In this document: positions 1 through 12,300 of the stretch, one piece after another
Position numbering within the stretch: the stretch's first letter is position 1
How the letters are laid out: each line of letters starts with the position of its first letter
Source of the DNA: Enchytraeus crypticus
Taxonomy: Eukaryota; Annelida; Clitellata; Enchytraeida; Enchytraeidae
Assembly: GCA_905160935.1 (NCBI GenBank)
Contig: CAJHZI010000428.1
Location: 317,001-381,000 of the forward strand
Length of the DNA stretch: 64,000 bases
Reading direction: 5' to 3'
Made by a program: the position numbers and the translations under genes
The notes under the pieces: model-generated
Database searches by the model: none
Told to the model about the DNA's origin: nothing
The model's input: the letters and a program-made list of their open reading frames with translations, nothing else

Positions 1-387
1 CTGCAAAAATATTAAGGTAGCACACTAAAATTAGAAAAAATTCATAATTTGAATTTAACAAATCCACCTAGATTGAGTCAAGCATTTTCGGATTTTTATG
101 GAATACTCTCATCACTTTTGTCCTTTGATATTAACCTTCATTCGATATTTCAATGCCGTATCATTTAGACTATCCATTGTCTTCTGTAGGCTCGTCTCGC
201 TTCTCGCTACCATTCCTTTGTACCGCTACCATTTTAAAATTTGTGTCGGAACCAGCCTTACCTGAATATATGCTGTTAGATACTGTAAGACATGTAAATG
301 CAAAAACTAATATATATTTGTATTGTTTTTACTATCTTTATTTAATGTCAGGCTGATGAAGAAGAAAGTAACTACAAGAGTTTGGTT

Positions 388-560
388 CAGTTCAGTTTGT
401 ACGAAGTCTGGGTTCGGTTCGGGTTCGGCCAGAGTCTGGGTTCGGGTTCGGTTCGGTTCGGCCAGAGTCTGGGTTCGGGTTCGGTTCGGGTTCGGTCAGA
501 GTCTGGGTTCGAGTGCGGTTCGGTCAAAATTCTAGATTTTAGGGTTCGGTTCGGTTCGAT
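388..560. repeat. GGTTCGG-type tandem repeat
   Basis: Units built from GGTTCGGGTTCGGTTCGG alternate with GCCAGAGTCTGG, with a period of roughly 40 bases. Open frames on both strands read Val-Arg-Phe-Gly or Arg-Thr-Glu-Pro repeats. They are a by-product of the repeat, with no start context or conserved motif. Confidence 0.8.
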
Positions 561-1103
561 TCCCATCTCTAATTTAAAGTATGAAATTTGTATTGCTTTA
601 TAATTTAGATTGAACTCTAGCATGTTCCAAACTTATATTCTGTTACTAGATGATAACTCTTATCTATGGTGTATTGCAAATGAAACATGGCGGCTTCTTT
701 GTTTATTTAATGAGAATTCCTTCATAAAAAATATTTTTTAATTTACATAAAGATTTTCACAAATTGCAATCTCTCCGATAGTGCGTTAGTATTGAATTGT
801 GTCCCTATATCGTTATTCTGTTATCGATTGTTGATAATAATTATTTGATTGCCCTTTTTAGTTACTGAAGCCGGTTGTCTATAATCTCAAACTATTTGCT
901 TTTGTAACTTAGAATTTATTTTCACTTATGGGTTTTTAAAGGTATTAGTGTTAATTAAGTTAGGATAATTGAGACCTTAACCTATTCATAATATACTAAG
1001 TGTAAATATTTCACTTAGAGCGATGCCCTGGCGCTGTTTTCAGGTCACCCGTGTAATATTCAAATGTCCCCTATCCTCTTGAGCTGTAAAAAAGTAAACA
1101 CGC

Positions 1104-1325
1104 ATTATATGATTATAGTGAAATGATGGACTGTGTTGATATCTATCACTTTTAATACCACTTGCTTAAACCGTTAGGCAATTTAGTCTATTTTCCGTTC
1201 AACCAGTCCAGTGAATGTTCGAGATTATACTCCCAGATCAGCACGGTTGGGATTAGAACCCGCGAGGGTTCAATTCACCTCAGGATCTGTCATTTAAAAC
1301 TTCATGACGTTACCCCTATGCTATT
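1104..1325 (-). repeat. tRNA-derived SINE, family R2
   Basis: Read on the minus strand this has a tRNA-like head with a B-box-like segment (GGGTTCTAATCCC type), then a body with GGACATTCACTGGACTGG-like sequence and an end near GATAGATATCAACA. Related copies lie at 4985-5235, 5545-5655, 14745-14985 and 36815-37020. Confidence 0.7.
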
Positions 1326-1782
1326 AAAACATTTAAAATGTAATAGCTGTGGTCACTTTGTAAATAATACAGATTATCAAGGTCATAAATATTTACTATT
1401 TATTATTTTTCATTGCTATGTCAACGTTATGTTCACTTTCATAAATTAATAAATTTTAAACATTCTGTGTCCGCAAATATTAAAATTATTGTGAATTATA
1501 GGTAACAGTAATATTAACCATTTTCTGTCAAACAACTGTGACAATATGAACTTGTCTGCGATAAAAATCTTAAGTCAGTGGCATCTGTTGTCGCTAAATA
1601 ATTTCTGTCTTGCAAAACTAAAGTAATCAATATGCTTGTGTAAAATTAACTTTGAGCAGGCATCGGTAAAGAATTCGTATTAATTATTTGCCCTACATGC
1701 TATCGTAGATAACAGGTAATCAAGTAGGTTCTGGCTGATAGAACTATCATTAACAAACTGTTGAACTTGTTTCAGAGTCAAA

Positions 1783-3837
1783 ATGTCGAAGCTACAGCAG
1801 CGCAGCGTCCACTACACATTTATCTGCGACCTCTGCGGGCTAGCCTTTGCCTCGCAGAAAGATCTAGACATCCACCATTCCTCCCACTCTTCCTCTGTCG
1901 TTCTCTCTTCCAACTCCACTCAACCTTTCGCTTGTCCCACCTGCGAAGTCTCTTTTGAATCATCAGGTCTCTTACGACGACATGTTCTCAGCGGCTGCAA
2001 TCTCTCCGATAAACTCAGCCAGAAACCTGGAAAGAAGTCGTCATCCGTCGATATCATGAAATCTCATGCATGCGAGACGTGTGGGCTTCGATTTGCCTGG
2101 TACGACAATCTGGTGATGCACCAGCGATCGCACACGCAACAGTCGTTTGCATGTGAGATTTGTTTGGCTACGTTTCGTTCGACGGCCTCGGTGAAGGTTC
2201 ACATGTGGAAAGTTCACAGTCATCAGAGTAAGAACTCACTGGCCGTGCCTGTAGGCCCTGCTTCCCTTCATAGCAAGAACTCTAAACTAGAGTCTTCAGG
2301 CTCAACGCCAACAACTGCCAACTCATCTAGCTCTAATTCAGCAGAAAATGCTGGAAATTCAAATATAGACAATCAAAAACATGCGTCGGTCGGTGCCAAC
2401 AAAGCTTCTGCCGCCGATGGAAAGCCGTACGTTTGTGAGAAATGTGGTAAGGGCTTCCAGTACGACTTTTCCTACAAGGCGCACGTGAACATCCACTCGC
2501 TGAACGGGGAATTACCCGTGGGAACGGCCGACAGTCTATTCCCAGCGTCCGAGCGACCTTGGGTGTGTGGTCTCTGCGGAGGAACATTCAAGTTAAAATT
2601 TCGTCTTGTTGCTCACGAGAGAAACTGCTGCCGCAAGATCATCGTTGGCAAGTCCAAGGCGGACAAAGGTCCGATCACTATCGCACAGTTTGCTGACTTA
2701 GTTCAGTTGGGTGTGGTGGGAGGGAGCAAGTACAACACGCTGCAGTTAGGCGACGGAAGTAAAGATGACAATTCCGGAGCCGATTCCATAAATCTCGCTG
2801 ATTTTGCAGCTGGATTTTCCGACGATGACGTTACGATTGTACCAGTGTCTAAGATGCCGTCAGATCTAATGGACTTCTTTATGATGGGCGATTTTATTGA
2901 CGACAAGATGGCAGAGGACGCAGACAGTTTAGCGACTGATTCTGGCGAATTATCGGGTGTTTTATCCGAGTCTGGCGATTTTTTTAAAGCTAGTTCTAAA
3001 TCCAATAGTGTCGTCAAATCAAACAGTATCAACTCTCTAACATCAGGCACTGGCAACATCTCATCCACTAGCAATTCTATTTCTTTTTCTTCTTCTAGCA
3101 AGATTGTTAAATTTCATTCCGATGTCGGCATTGCCTCTACCTCAAACAGTATCTCAGCCTCATCGACTGCGGATGGTAAGAACAAACCAGCGAGCAACAG
3201 AAGCAGTTCTAAATCTTCATCCGCTAGGCAGCAGTCGTCTAGTGTCTGGAACATTGTGACTTCATCAGGCGGAGAACCGTCTCTGATCTCCTCCAGCAAC
3301 GATATTACAACGTCGTTGCCGGGTAACCAGACTCTCTCTAGTTCTGTGGTCTACGTAGTCCCAGAGGATAGGGGCGGAGCTGATTCGTTCAGCCTGGGGG
3401 AGGGGCTGGAATTAGACGAGGATGAGTCTAACGAGGTGAATGACGCGTTTAGAGCTAGTGATTTAGCGACGTCAGCTACAATCCACAGAGATAGCAAAGG
3501 TTCTCAGAATTATAACAGTCGTAAGATATTGAAAGATGCGTCAGTAGTGCGAGCAAATCAAGACGAGGATTATGGAGTTACGGACGGTACATCGGGTGTA
3601 CTAGACAATAATAAATATAAGGATAATGGAAAACGAGGTCGATGCGATGAAATCGATATTAGTGTCTTTGACTTTGATGATGTCGATGATAATAATGATA
3701 ATGATGATGATGATGATAATGATGATGATGATGAAGACGGTGATGATAGTAGCATTAATAACGGCTCGTGTGAGGAACGGGACAGTGACAGCGATGTTGA
3801 TGATATTGTTGAACCGAAACGAGTGCGGAAGGCATGA
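1783..3837 (+). CDS. C2H2-type zinc-finger protein, 684 aa
   Basis: Probable nuclear DNA-binding protein. Six zinc-finger units are visible: residues 15-35 (C-x2-C-x12-H-x3-H), 51-72 (last ligand Cys), 97-117, 124-145, 218-238 and 262-282 (last ligand Cys, C2HC). Fingers 1-4 form an N-terminal cluster. A Ser/Asn-rich linker precedes fingers 5-6. The C-terminal half is Ser-rich and acidic, with a run of about 25 Asp/Asn/Glu residues near 631-660, and the protein ends in a basic KRVRKA tail. The linkers are not the TGEKP type of KRAB/ZNF tandem arrays. The ATG at 1783 lies seven bases after a good 3' splice site (TTTCAG), so the coding region is one exon preceded by an untranslated exon. I do not recognise a specific orthologue. 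The reading frame is intact. Confidence 0.9.
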   Translation: MSKLQQRSVHYTFICDLCGLAFASQKDLDIHHSSHSSSVVLSSNSTQPFACPTCEVSFESSGLLRRHVLSGCNLSDKLSQKPGKKSSSVDIMKSHACETCGLRFAWYDNLVMHQRSHTQQSFACEICLATFRSTASVKVHMWKVHSHQSKNSLAVPVGPASLHSKNSKLESSGSTPTTANSSSSNSAENAGNSNIDNQKHASVGANKASAADGKPYVCEKCGKGFQYDFSYKAHVNIHSLNGELPVGTADSLFPASERPWVCGLCGGTFKLKFRLVAHERNCCRKIIVGKSKADKGPITIAQFADLVQLGVVGGSKYNTLQLGDGSKDDNSGADSINLADFAAGFSDDDVTIVPVSKMPSDLMDFFMMGDFIDDKMAEDADSLATDSGELSGVLSESGDFFKASSKSNSVVKSNSINSLTSGTGNISSTSNSISFSSSSKIVKFHSDVGIASTSNSISASSTADGKNKPASNRSSSKSSSARQQSSSVWNIVTSSGGEPSLISSSNDITTSLPGNQTLSSSVVYVVPEDRGGADSFSLGEGLELDEDESNEVNDAFRASDLATSATIHRDSKGSQNYNSRKILKDASVVRANQDEDYGVTDGTSGVLDNNKYKDNGKRGRCDEIDISVFDFDDVDDNNDNDDDDDNDDDDEDGDDSSINNGSCEERDSDSDVDDIVEPKRVRKA

Positions 3838-4287
3838 GATAAATTGCAGTAGAATGCATTAGGTTTATAGACCATATCTATAGGGTGATATCTTAGTAAA
3901 ATATTTATTTATTGTTTCTATTTTACTATTAAATTTTTCTAATATATATATATGGAATATATTATTTTAAATGTACATATATCTCTGGTTATAGCCACGT
4001 AGGAGTTTGTAAAATGAATATTTTTAAGTAAGAATCAGAGTTAATACTGAAGATGGCAGTGGTTAGCTAGGTGGTGGATTCTGTTTTTGCGTAAAAGGCT
4101 CACAATAACAATCCTGTTCTACCGTAAACCCTTTTGTTTTGGAAATAGTCACGACAAATGTATGAGCGAGAAGATGCTCTTTTGTTGCAGTGTCGACATC
4201 TTTATTCCCTGAGCCAGTTTTCAGATGGAGAACTTGAGAAGATAGAGGTGTCAAGACTTGTGACGTAGTTAAATGCTAAAAAGCTGA

Positions 4288-4372
4288 TATTAACATCAGT
4301 TTCCTCACTCGAAGGCAATGTCAGTGACGGGCGAGCCCAGAATTTGAACCCCGCACTAATGTTCTGAGCTTT
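4288..4372 (-). repeat. tRNA-derived SINE, family R1
   Basis: On the minus strand this reads a B-box-like GGTTCAAATTC followed by TGGGCTCGCCCGTCACTGACAT and a GAGGAAACTG end, the R1 signature seen in full at 56507-56640. Confidence 0.75.
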
Positions 4373-4984
4373 GATCATGTAATGCAGGTGCCATTGATTT
4401 CCGTTCATTCTATAAAGAGATCTCTGACAATCATGATCATGTCGTCTATATCAACTGTTGCCGCCTGGTGTTAAATAGTGAAGTTATAAATTATTGAAGT
4501 GTCTTTGAGAGTGCATCATATTGAATACAAACTGATCATGTCTGTGTTGAACTTATAGATAACTTCTATTCTATGGGTGTTTTTTTGCTGATATGTTAAA
4601 TGTTAATCCAACGTTGAGAGTGTTGAGAGTATTGTATGGTAGTTAGCCTCAAAACGAAAACCATTCTGTGAGTGACTGCTACAGAAGATAGCTGAGTTAC
4701 AAATCTTTGCTGTGGGTAGACTGGAGAACCCACCTCTGTCGTAGTGTACTGTCTACTGGCAGGACCATGGGGCGTCCCTGACATTGCCTTTGGCGAGGAA
4801 CCGGACGTTAAATTCTTATTGATTGATTGATAAATAACGCCTCCACTCTTCTGTTTTCTCTTGATGTCGAACACGAGAGGATCTATAAATCATTTAACAT
4901 TGGAGAAACAATGATATTAGATTAATCACAACTCTGTGTTATGTCTCATAGAGGATCAGCGCCGGTATCTCGTCCTATGTGGAC

Positions 4985-5235
4985 TAATAACGCACATTAT
5001 AGTGAAATGATCAACTATGTTGATATCTATCACTTTTAAGACCACATGTTAAATCCGTTAGGCAAATTAGCCCATTTTCCGTATAACCAGTCCAGTGAAT
5101 GTCCAAGATTTTACTCTCAGATCAGCGCAGCTGGGATTCGAACCTACGAGTGTTTAATTCACCTCAGGATCTGTCACTTAAAACTTCATGACGTATCTTC
5201 ACCTCTAACCATTGCGCTATTGAGACATTCGAATG
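4985..5235 (-). repeat. tRNA-derived SINE, family R2
   Basis: This is the best-preserved R2 copy. Minus-strand order: A-box-like TAGCGCAATGGTTAGAGG, then B-box GGTTCGAATCCC, then the body ending in GATATCAACATAGTTGATC. It matches 1104-1325 and 14745-14985 closely. Confidence 0.8.
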
Positions 5236-7596
5236 TTCTGTGTAGTGAAAGTAGAAAGCATTAGATCACTAATCTTGTTCAGTAGAGAACTCGAGTGTGT
5301 CGTGTGGCTCCATCTATTGCAGTTATCTCTGGTCACTTAACGGTAGGTTATTGACCCTTCACTTTGCTCTTAAGCTTTCCTTCCACTGACGTAGAACTAC
5401 AGCCGTTAAGAGTCATAGAGTCTGAATCCCTTGAGACCCGGCTCGCGTAAAACCAACAAACTATCGAGAGATTTTCTTCAATGACGTTAAACCTTTATTA
5501 TTATTAATGCTAATTGAATGTGCTTTCTAATTCTTAACTAATGTTAAGAATGTCTCAATAGCGTAGGGGTAACGTAATGAAGTTTTAAATGACAGATTCT
5601 GAGGTGAATGGAACCCTCGTGGGTTCTAATCCAGGTCCTAACTCTCAATTGAGAAGATGAGACCACTTTCGACAAGTTTATATAGCCTACGAGTTGGTTT
5701 TAACAATTTTTCTATAGACTATTTAACTTTTAGTTATATAGAAGTGGAAGTTCAAATAATTCTATACAATTTCTTGGTGCTGTCACACCTATTCCTTGGG
5801 CCCATTTCTGCGCAGACGTCACTTGCTGATTTCTCTATCTCTCTCTCTCCCTTCCTGTCACTTTCTCGACTGTTCTGCCTAGTGGCAGGTCCAGCGTTCA
5901 TTATATTTACACCCAGTCTCCCACTCTCAGTCAGCTGTCATCAATCGAACAATCAATCAATAGGAATTAACGTCCGGTTCCTCGCCATAAGGCAATGTCA
6001 AGGACGTCTCTTGCAGACTCTACACAAACAGACGCAAAAGCACCACACGATGACGACTGAGTACACAGAGACCACAAGTGAAAGCGAGATCAAAACTCCT
6101 GATTCGTCACTCCTGAATCATGATCCTTTCACTGGAAGCCTCTACAATTCAGTGTAGACTCTATTTCTCTCTCCAGTGTTCGGCAGAGTGGCAGCTTCAA
6201 AGCACATATTTATACTCACCTCAACACCCTTACGTAGCTTATAGATTGGCAAGAGTAGAACTTCTGAAGTGGTTTACCTTTGCCTTCCTCGGTTCTTGCT
6301 TATTCTCCTCTTGTGACACATGCAGTGTATTTGGTTTATTCTTCAGAGAATGGGACTTAAAGCGGAAAACACGTCAAATACACGAGATTGTATCAAGACT
6401 TCCCAACCCCCCCCCCCCCCTCCCGCTCTGCATGAAACTAACTGACCCGGATGGCTATAAAATTTTATGACGAAAATTACCTCCATCTGTCGAATACGAG
6501 CGACTTAAAAATCTGTTTTGATAGCAGATGGCGCAACTTGGGTTCCTGATCTGCAGTGTAGGATAAACATCTGGTTGTTTTTAATAATAATAATAAGATA
6601 ACATAACATAATATAACATATACATATATCATAACATAATAACAATTAAGAGTGCCACAGTCATCAATGACAACATCGAGCACTATTGAGACAAAATCAA
6701 GCCAGCGAGCAAAAAGAAGGTCCAAAAATGGTGCAAATTCCAAAATCCAGAAAATCAGTCCAAAGTAGTAATAATAATAAAGGTTTACCGTATGTTTCCT
6801 CATACAATGATATACATCCGCAAAAATTAATTTAATGAAGAAGTTTTCTTTAATAGTTAAATTTAATTGACAAAATAATTTAAAGACAGTTTAACTTTCC
6901 AAATAGAAATTTTAGAAGCATCTATTATCGTCAATATTCTGTAACGGGTTCAAAAGTTCATTTTATTTTTTTAAATACCGCATCCTCCACGAACAGTACT
7001 AAGTAGGTACTTTATCATATCGAGATATTCAGATACTCTAAGATGTTCTTAGGCTAGTTTACTTCAAATTCACTTAGCTTCAGGTTGACATTCTCATTTT
7101 TGCTCATCGCATTTTTAAAATTAATTCTACACATTTTACCGTAATCTTTTTTGAAATATATCATTTTGAAATTCTCACTTAAAATAAAATCAAAATCTCG
7201 TATGGGTTAGATATACGAATAATCTGTCATCAGTCGATTCCACGCTTGCGCCAATACTGTTACTACACATTTAAAGGTTTGTTGAACCCTAATCCCTTTC
7301 CTCACTTCTTTCTTCTTCCAATGCATTCCACCAGGCCTCCGTCATCTGGAATAACTATTCCAATCTTCTGGAATGACACGGAAGCGCCTCCAATGACCGA
7401 CATCTTCTGTTTTATTTGAAGAGGACTGAAAGGATTGGAATGATCTACGACAACATTAAGCCTCGTAAATCCGAATCCTATCAGATATCATAACGCAGTG
7501 ACTTCCTCTCAGCTAGGAGCTTAATTAACTGCAGTGCGGCCTGTCCGCCATCTTATTTCTCTGTTGCTAAACAATCGAGAGTGTGGTCGAACTGCT

Positions 7597-7740
7597 ATGT
7601 CAATCAATCAATCAATAAGAATTTAACGTCCGGTTCCTCGCCATAAGGCAATGTCAGGGACGTCTCTTGCAGACTCTACACAAACAGGCACCAAAGCACC
7701 ACACGATGACGACTGAGTACACAGAGGCCACAAGAGAAAA
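7597..7740 (-). repeat. R3 retroposon end with GATT tail
   Basis: On the minus strand the block reads ...GACATTGCCTTATGGCGAGG, AACCGGACGTTAAATTC, then TTATTGATTGATTGA. Other copies lie at 4757-4840, 5945-6080, 17338-17420, 22525-22622, 41058-41185, 48872-48925 and 57063-57125. Several of these end in the same tetranucleotide tail, which makes R3 a likely source of the abundant GATT microsatellites in the window. Confidence 0.75.
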
Positions 7741-7956
7741 ATACGATCTAAAGAGACGACCAAAGCAGCTGTGAACGGGTTTATATTGAAGAGATTTCCG
7801 TGTAACAGTAAAATTGGCGATTCAATATTTCCTCGCAAGTACAACTACTATACAAAGCTATCTACTATATAAAGCTATCATACAGGTTTACATCTGGTGT
7901 TCTCGAGGGTTAATTGTTACATAAACTGATTTCAAGATGTTCAAGTGCATGTAAGC

Positions 7957-7959
<3 letters not shown>

Positions 7960-8009
<50 letters not shown>

Positions 8010-8056
8010 TATATATATAATTTATATAATATATAATATATAATTATATAATTATA

Positions 8057-8120
<64 letters not shown>

Positions 8121-8122
8121 CA
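7960..8122. repeat. (AT)n microsatellite block
   Basis: Nearly pure AT dinucleotide with a few TTATATAATT interruptions. Comparable arrays lie at 18850-18926, 20930-20978, 31560-32075, 35780-35888, 37289-37360 and 46836-46862. Confidence 0.95.
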
Positions 8123-9356
8123 GTATATATCCAGCTAGGGGGCCCACGAATGTGTTGTACATATTTGTGTGTTATATATGTATAGGCCCTATAATGAAAT
8201 GTTATAGTAAGTAGTAAGCAGTATTGTATAATACACTGTTATGTACACTACATTAGTGAAACGTTTAATGGACTTTTTTGAGTCCAGACATCCGTGGAAA
8301 CGGCTGATCCGGATCATTTAAAATTCCTGCTCCAGTCTCACGGATCAGTCGCCTGTGCAGAGGTCACGTGGAAGAGGAAGTCCTAGGATTCCATGGCTAT
8401 CAGATCGGTTGAATGATTCGGTTATAACCTTGAAATAGCGCAGACTGGACTGATAGGAACCGTCTAAATGTAGATGTTCAATTTAACGTAATCTGGGACT
8501 TACTGGTCTCAGTTAGATTTCTTCGAATAGTTAACAGTTAAAGAGTCATTTTAAAATTTGTTAAATAGTAGGAAGTAATTTGAGTCAGAAATAGTTACAG
8601 AAGTGGCACCTAAATTAAAACTCGTTAACAAAGAAATTGTTAAATAAGAAGAAATAAGAACAATATTTAAATAGAAGGCATTTAGGCCCTACATTAAGGT
8701 TTGTGTAGGGAAAAATAAGACTGACGAATAGTTTGGGTTATTTTTTATTAAGAAATTGTTTTGAAAAGAAGAATAATATATAGGAAATCGTAAATACGCC
8801 TACTCATAAAAATTAACAATAATAGGCCCCTATAGAGCTTTTAAATAAGGGTCGTGGAACACATCTAACATTTGAATCGGTATGATTGAGCAACTGCAAT
8901 TATTAAAAATTACTGATCTACATAGAATCGTTAACGGTGCTGTGTCCGGGCTGCTGAACAATTGACAAATCGTAGACTGCACGTATAAAAAGGCGACAAA
9001 TGAATAAGATTCAAATTAACGTTAGAAAAGGCATTAGGTTGATGAGCGCCTAGGCTTCTGAAATTGCTACAAAATTGTCTTAAACAGATGGAAAAGTTTA
9101 AGGATTCTTATCCCGTTCCTAGCTAAACTGTGATTCAAGGGAAGAAGATGATGATGAAGATTCATCTAATTCTCTATATTCTCTACAGCAGACGGAGCAC
9201 ATATATGACGCTAATGTAATGACATTAGCTTTATTACTGATAATTTATTTACTGATCATTTATGTCGTTACTGTAGCTTTATTTTATAGGAAATTTGCAT
9301 ATTTTAAAGAAACTGTTTTTGACATCGAACTGTAAGATCAATATAGGAATTGGATA

Positions 9357-12300
9357 ATGAGGAACAATGAGGTAACGATGGAGGAAATAGAGGATGATGA
9401 AGCAACAGCTACACCCCTGCTAGTCAATGAAACATTCGTCAAAAACCCGCACGAGAGACTGGTCAGTATAACTTTAATCATCTTCATCATCTTCTTCCCT
9501 TGAATCCCAGTTTAACTAGGGTCGGGATACGAATAGACTGTCTCAAATCCTCTCTGTCCTACATCATATCATCATTCGATCACAATTTGAGGCTTTTCCA
9601 TTCGTTTAAAGTTTTGTAGCAATTACTGGAGCATAGGCGCTCACCAACCGAATGCCCTTTCTGATGTTGATATGGATCTTAGTGCTTTAGTCGCATTCTA
9701 CGACACCTGCAGTCACCGGTTGGTCAGTTCTTCAAACAACCCGCACACAACTCGGACTCGGATCAGTATAACTTTAACACTAGAAACCCGGAGATTTCGT
9801 TATACCTAGAAAACCTGAAGCGGGTCAATTGACCCAGCATGTATTTCGTTCGAATTATCGGTTATTTTACTCAGCCAATCTATAAGCATTAACATAAATT
9901 CTTAAAGTAAGAGATGCTTAGTGTTATCTACTCTTGTTACTGTTCTTGGCTACTGTAAAATTCTAAAATAAATATTCAAAACTTTTCTTAATAAAGAAAC
10001 AAAGGCTTTAGAATTGAATAATACACAAAGTTACAAAAACTTCCTATTAGACTTCTAAAAGCCTAACCATAACCAAAAGACTAGCATAAACAAGATGCAA
10101 ATTGAACAAAAACCAGTGGGGGAAGTAAAATCTATTTGAAAAAATTTCAAGATGTATCAGTGGAAAGAAGAATTATTCTCGTCCTTTCAGTAGTTTACAC
10201 TATCACTAAACTTAGTCAATAATCCTAACTTTGTTTTATTTCTTAACCCTGAATTTTAACGTTAATCCTAATTCCAAACATATATTTTAGAATTTTGGAC
10301 AATATTAGGGTTATATAGTTAGAACTTTGAAACCCTAATTGGAATATCTTCTCAAGATTTTAACAGCAATTCTGTCTAAAATAGACATTATAAAATGGAC
10401 AATTTTACGACGATTGTTCCTTCCAGTAGTCAGACGTGCCCTGTTGAGCAACGCTGCACTTCATCACAATGCCCCAGGCGTTTGACTGCGCAGTAAGCTC
10501 TAGCAAAACTGCAGGACGTGTTGGAGGATGAGAGTGGTAGTGAATCGGATGTCTCAGATGCAGCTAGCGATAAATCGAACTCGGATATTGAACCAGATTC
10601 TGATTTCAGCTACGAAGATTCAGAGGTTGAAAACAGCGATAATGATAGTAATGTTAGTGGCGATGATGATGATGTGGAAGATTATGATAATTCGGTTGAT
10701 ACTCACGATGCTTCTGGTAATAATTCAGGCAATCCTGGTGATGTGGGGGTTGTTCAGGGGGACTACAGTGATAACACCACATTTGTGCACTGCAAGGACG
10801 GTAAGCCTGGGATCATTATTACAGATCAAGCAATTGGCGACAAACGTCAGAAGCAGAATATTTAGAAATCAAAGCCTGTTGTCACGGGGTACTCATGAGT
10901 CACATCAACTCCTCTGGAAGCCTTTCGTAGAATAGTGGACGAGGGTACGATACGCCATATCAAACGATGTACCGTTGAATATGCTTGTTTGACAGATGCT
11001 ACCTGGGAATCCGAACTCGAGGCATCCCTTGGTCAATGCTTGGTCTATGGTCTACAGTCTCTGTGAACATCTGCGATACTTGTGACAGTGAAGGCTCCAA
11101 GTGAACATCGTAGTTCATGGAGAACTATATTAGTTTAGCCCTAGAGGTCAATGATGATTGAGAGTCAAAACACTGAATTTTTTGTATTTTTGTGAAAATA
11201 TTGACAATAACTTAAAAAACATTATTTTGGATTAAGGTCCATGGCCACTAGGGTCATGTCAATCGAAACTGTTCCTTATTAGTTCAGTAGTTTGAAGAAA
11301 AGTATATTGATCAGCAACATTGGGTCAATTGACCCACTTTAGGCATTCTAGGTGTACCCTGTTCATGTGATGGAATGGGTGATGATTCAATGATAATTAT
11401 ATATTGTTCATGTAATATGCCTTAAATAAATAAAAGTCACCGAGTTTGGTGGTTGTTGGAACTATGGTGTAGTTGTAGTGCTGTTCGAAAGTAGCGTTTG
11501 GGTCAATTGACCCACGTTAGGGTTTCTAGTGTTAAAAATAATTTTAAAAATTATCTTAGCAACGCGTTAACTGATTTTATAGGTCCTTGCGAAGTTGTTG
11601 TTTCTGGAATTATTTTAGAAATAAGAAAAAAGCAATTAAATGTGACTATCCGTGTGAACAGAGAATATTAAGACATGAATGACAAGCCCCGTGTTTTGCT
11701 CGAGTGTGGTTGGACTACTGCAGAATTGGGCAACCGCAAACAATCTGACGCGTGTACGTAAGAGGCGACTAAAGGCAGGAGCTGAGGATGGCTAGAGGGG
11801 ACCCACCTCACCATGAAATATTTTCCCCTGGATTAAATGGTAATTAATCCACCTAACTGAGGAAGGCAAAGGGAAGCCACCTCAGAAGCCATATTTTTCC
11901 CAAGCTATAGGCTACATAAGGTTGGATAAGGCATAAACTTTGTGAAGAGATTAACTTGTTGATCTAAGGAGTGCTCTTATGGAGCGAGAAAGCAGATTTT
12001 GAGTATGAATCTTTACCTTGAACCTGCCACTTGGCAGTGCACTGAAGAGAGAAGAGAGAATGACAATCAACGAATATTAACTATCATTGCTACATACAGC
12101 TGCTGCTACATACAGCTGCTGGTGTATACATATCTACTACTACGCAGTTTTTGCTACAAAATTCCACGTTTATTGCTACAACACTGCGATTGCCGCTTCC
12201 GTTAAAGGAAATGAAGGAAGACATTACATAGGAATATGTGGAAAATTTCCTACCTTAGTTCAATATATAACATCATTTGTTCCAAAGCAAACTCTATTCC

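Larger units (their letters stand above)
1..1782. other. Upstream noncoding region of the zinc-finger gene
   Basis: I see no supported gene before 1783. The region holds a GGTTCGG-rich tandem repeat (about 388-560), a minus-oriented tRNA-like SINE (about 1104-1325), and AT-rich unique sequence. A pyrimidine-rich stretch ending TTTCAG at about 1774, just before the zinc-finger start codon, suggests that the gene has at least one 5' noncoding exon somewhere in this block. I could not place that exon. Confidence 0.5.
3838..9356. other. Repeat-rich intergenic region, no supported gene
   Basis: Between the zinc-finger stop and the receptor start I find only repeats and AT-rich sequence. These are R1 SINE (4288-4372, minus), R3 ends (4757-4840, 5945-6080, 7597-7740), R2 copies (4985-5235, 5545-5655), an R4 end (6770-6810), a C14 run near 6408, and an (AT)n block (7960-8120). 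An R5 retroposon copy lies at about 9025-9168. Open frames such as 5657-6157 run across several of these repeats and are not convincing genes. The receptor promoter presumably lies in the last kilobase, but no clear TATA motif decides it. Confidence 0.6.

Noticed and set aside
323-623. Open frames on both strands with repeated VRFG or RTEP
   Set aside because: By-product of the GGTTCGG tandem repeat; no start context or domain.
5657-6157. 166-aa open frame
   Set aside because: Crosses CT-rich sequence and an R3 retroposon end; no recognisable domain.
6645-6803. Hydrophobic 108-aa minus-strand frame, with a related segment at 48600-48760
   Set aside because: The two segments are copies of a repeat; the open frame is not kept in the second copy.
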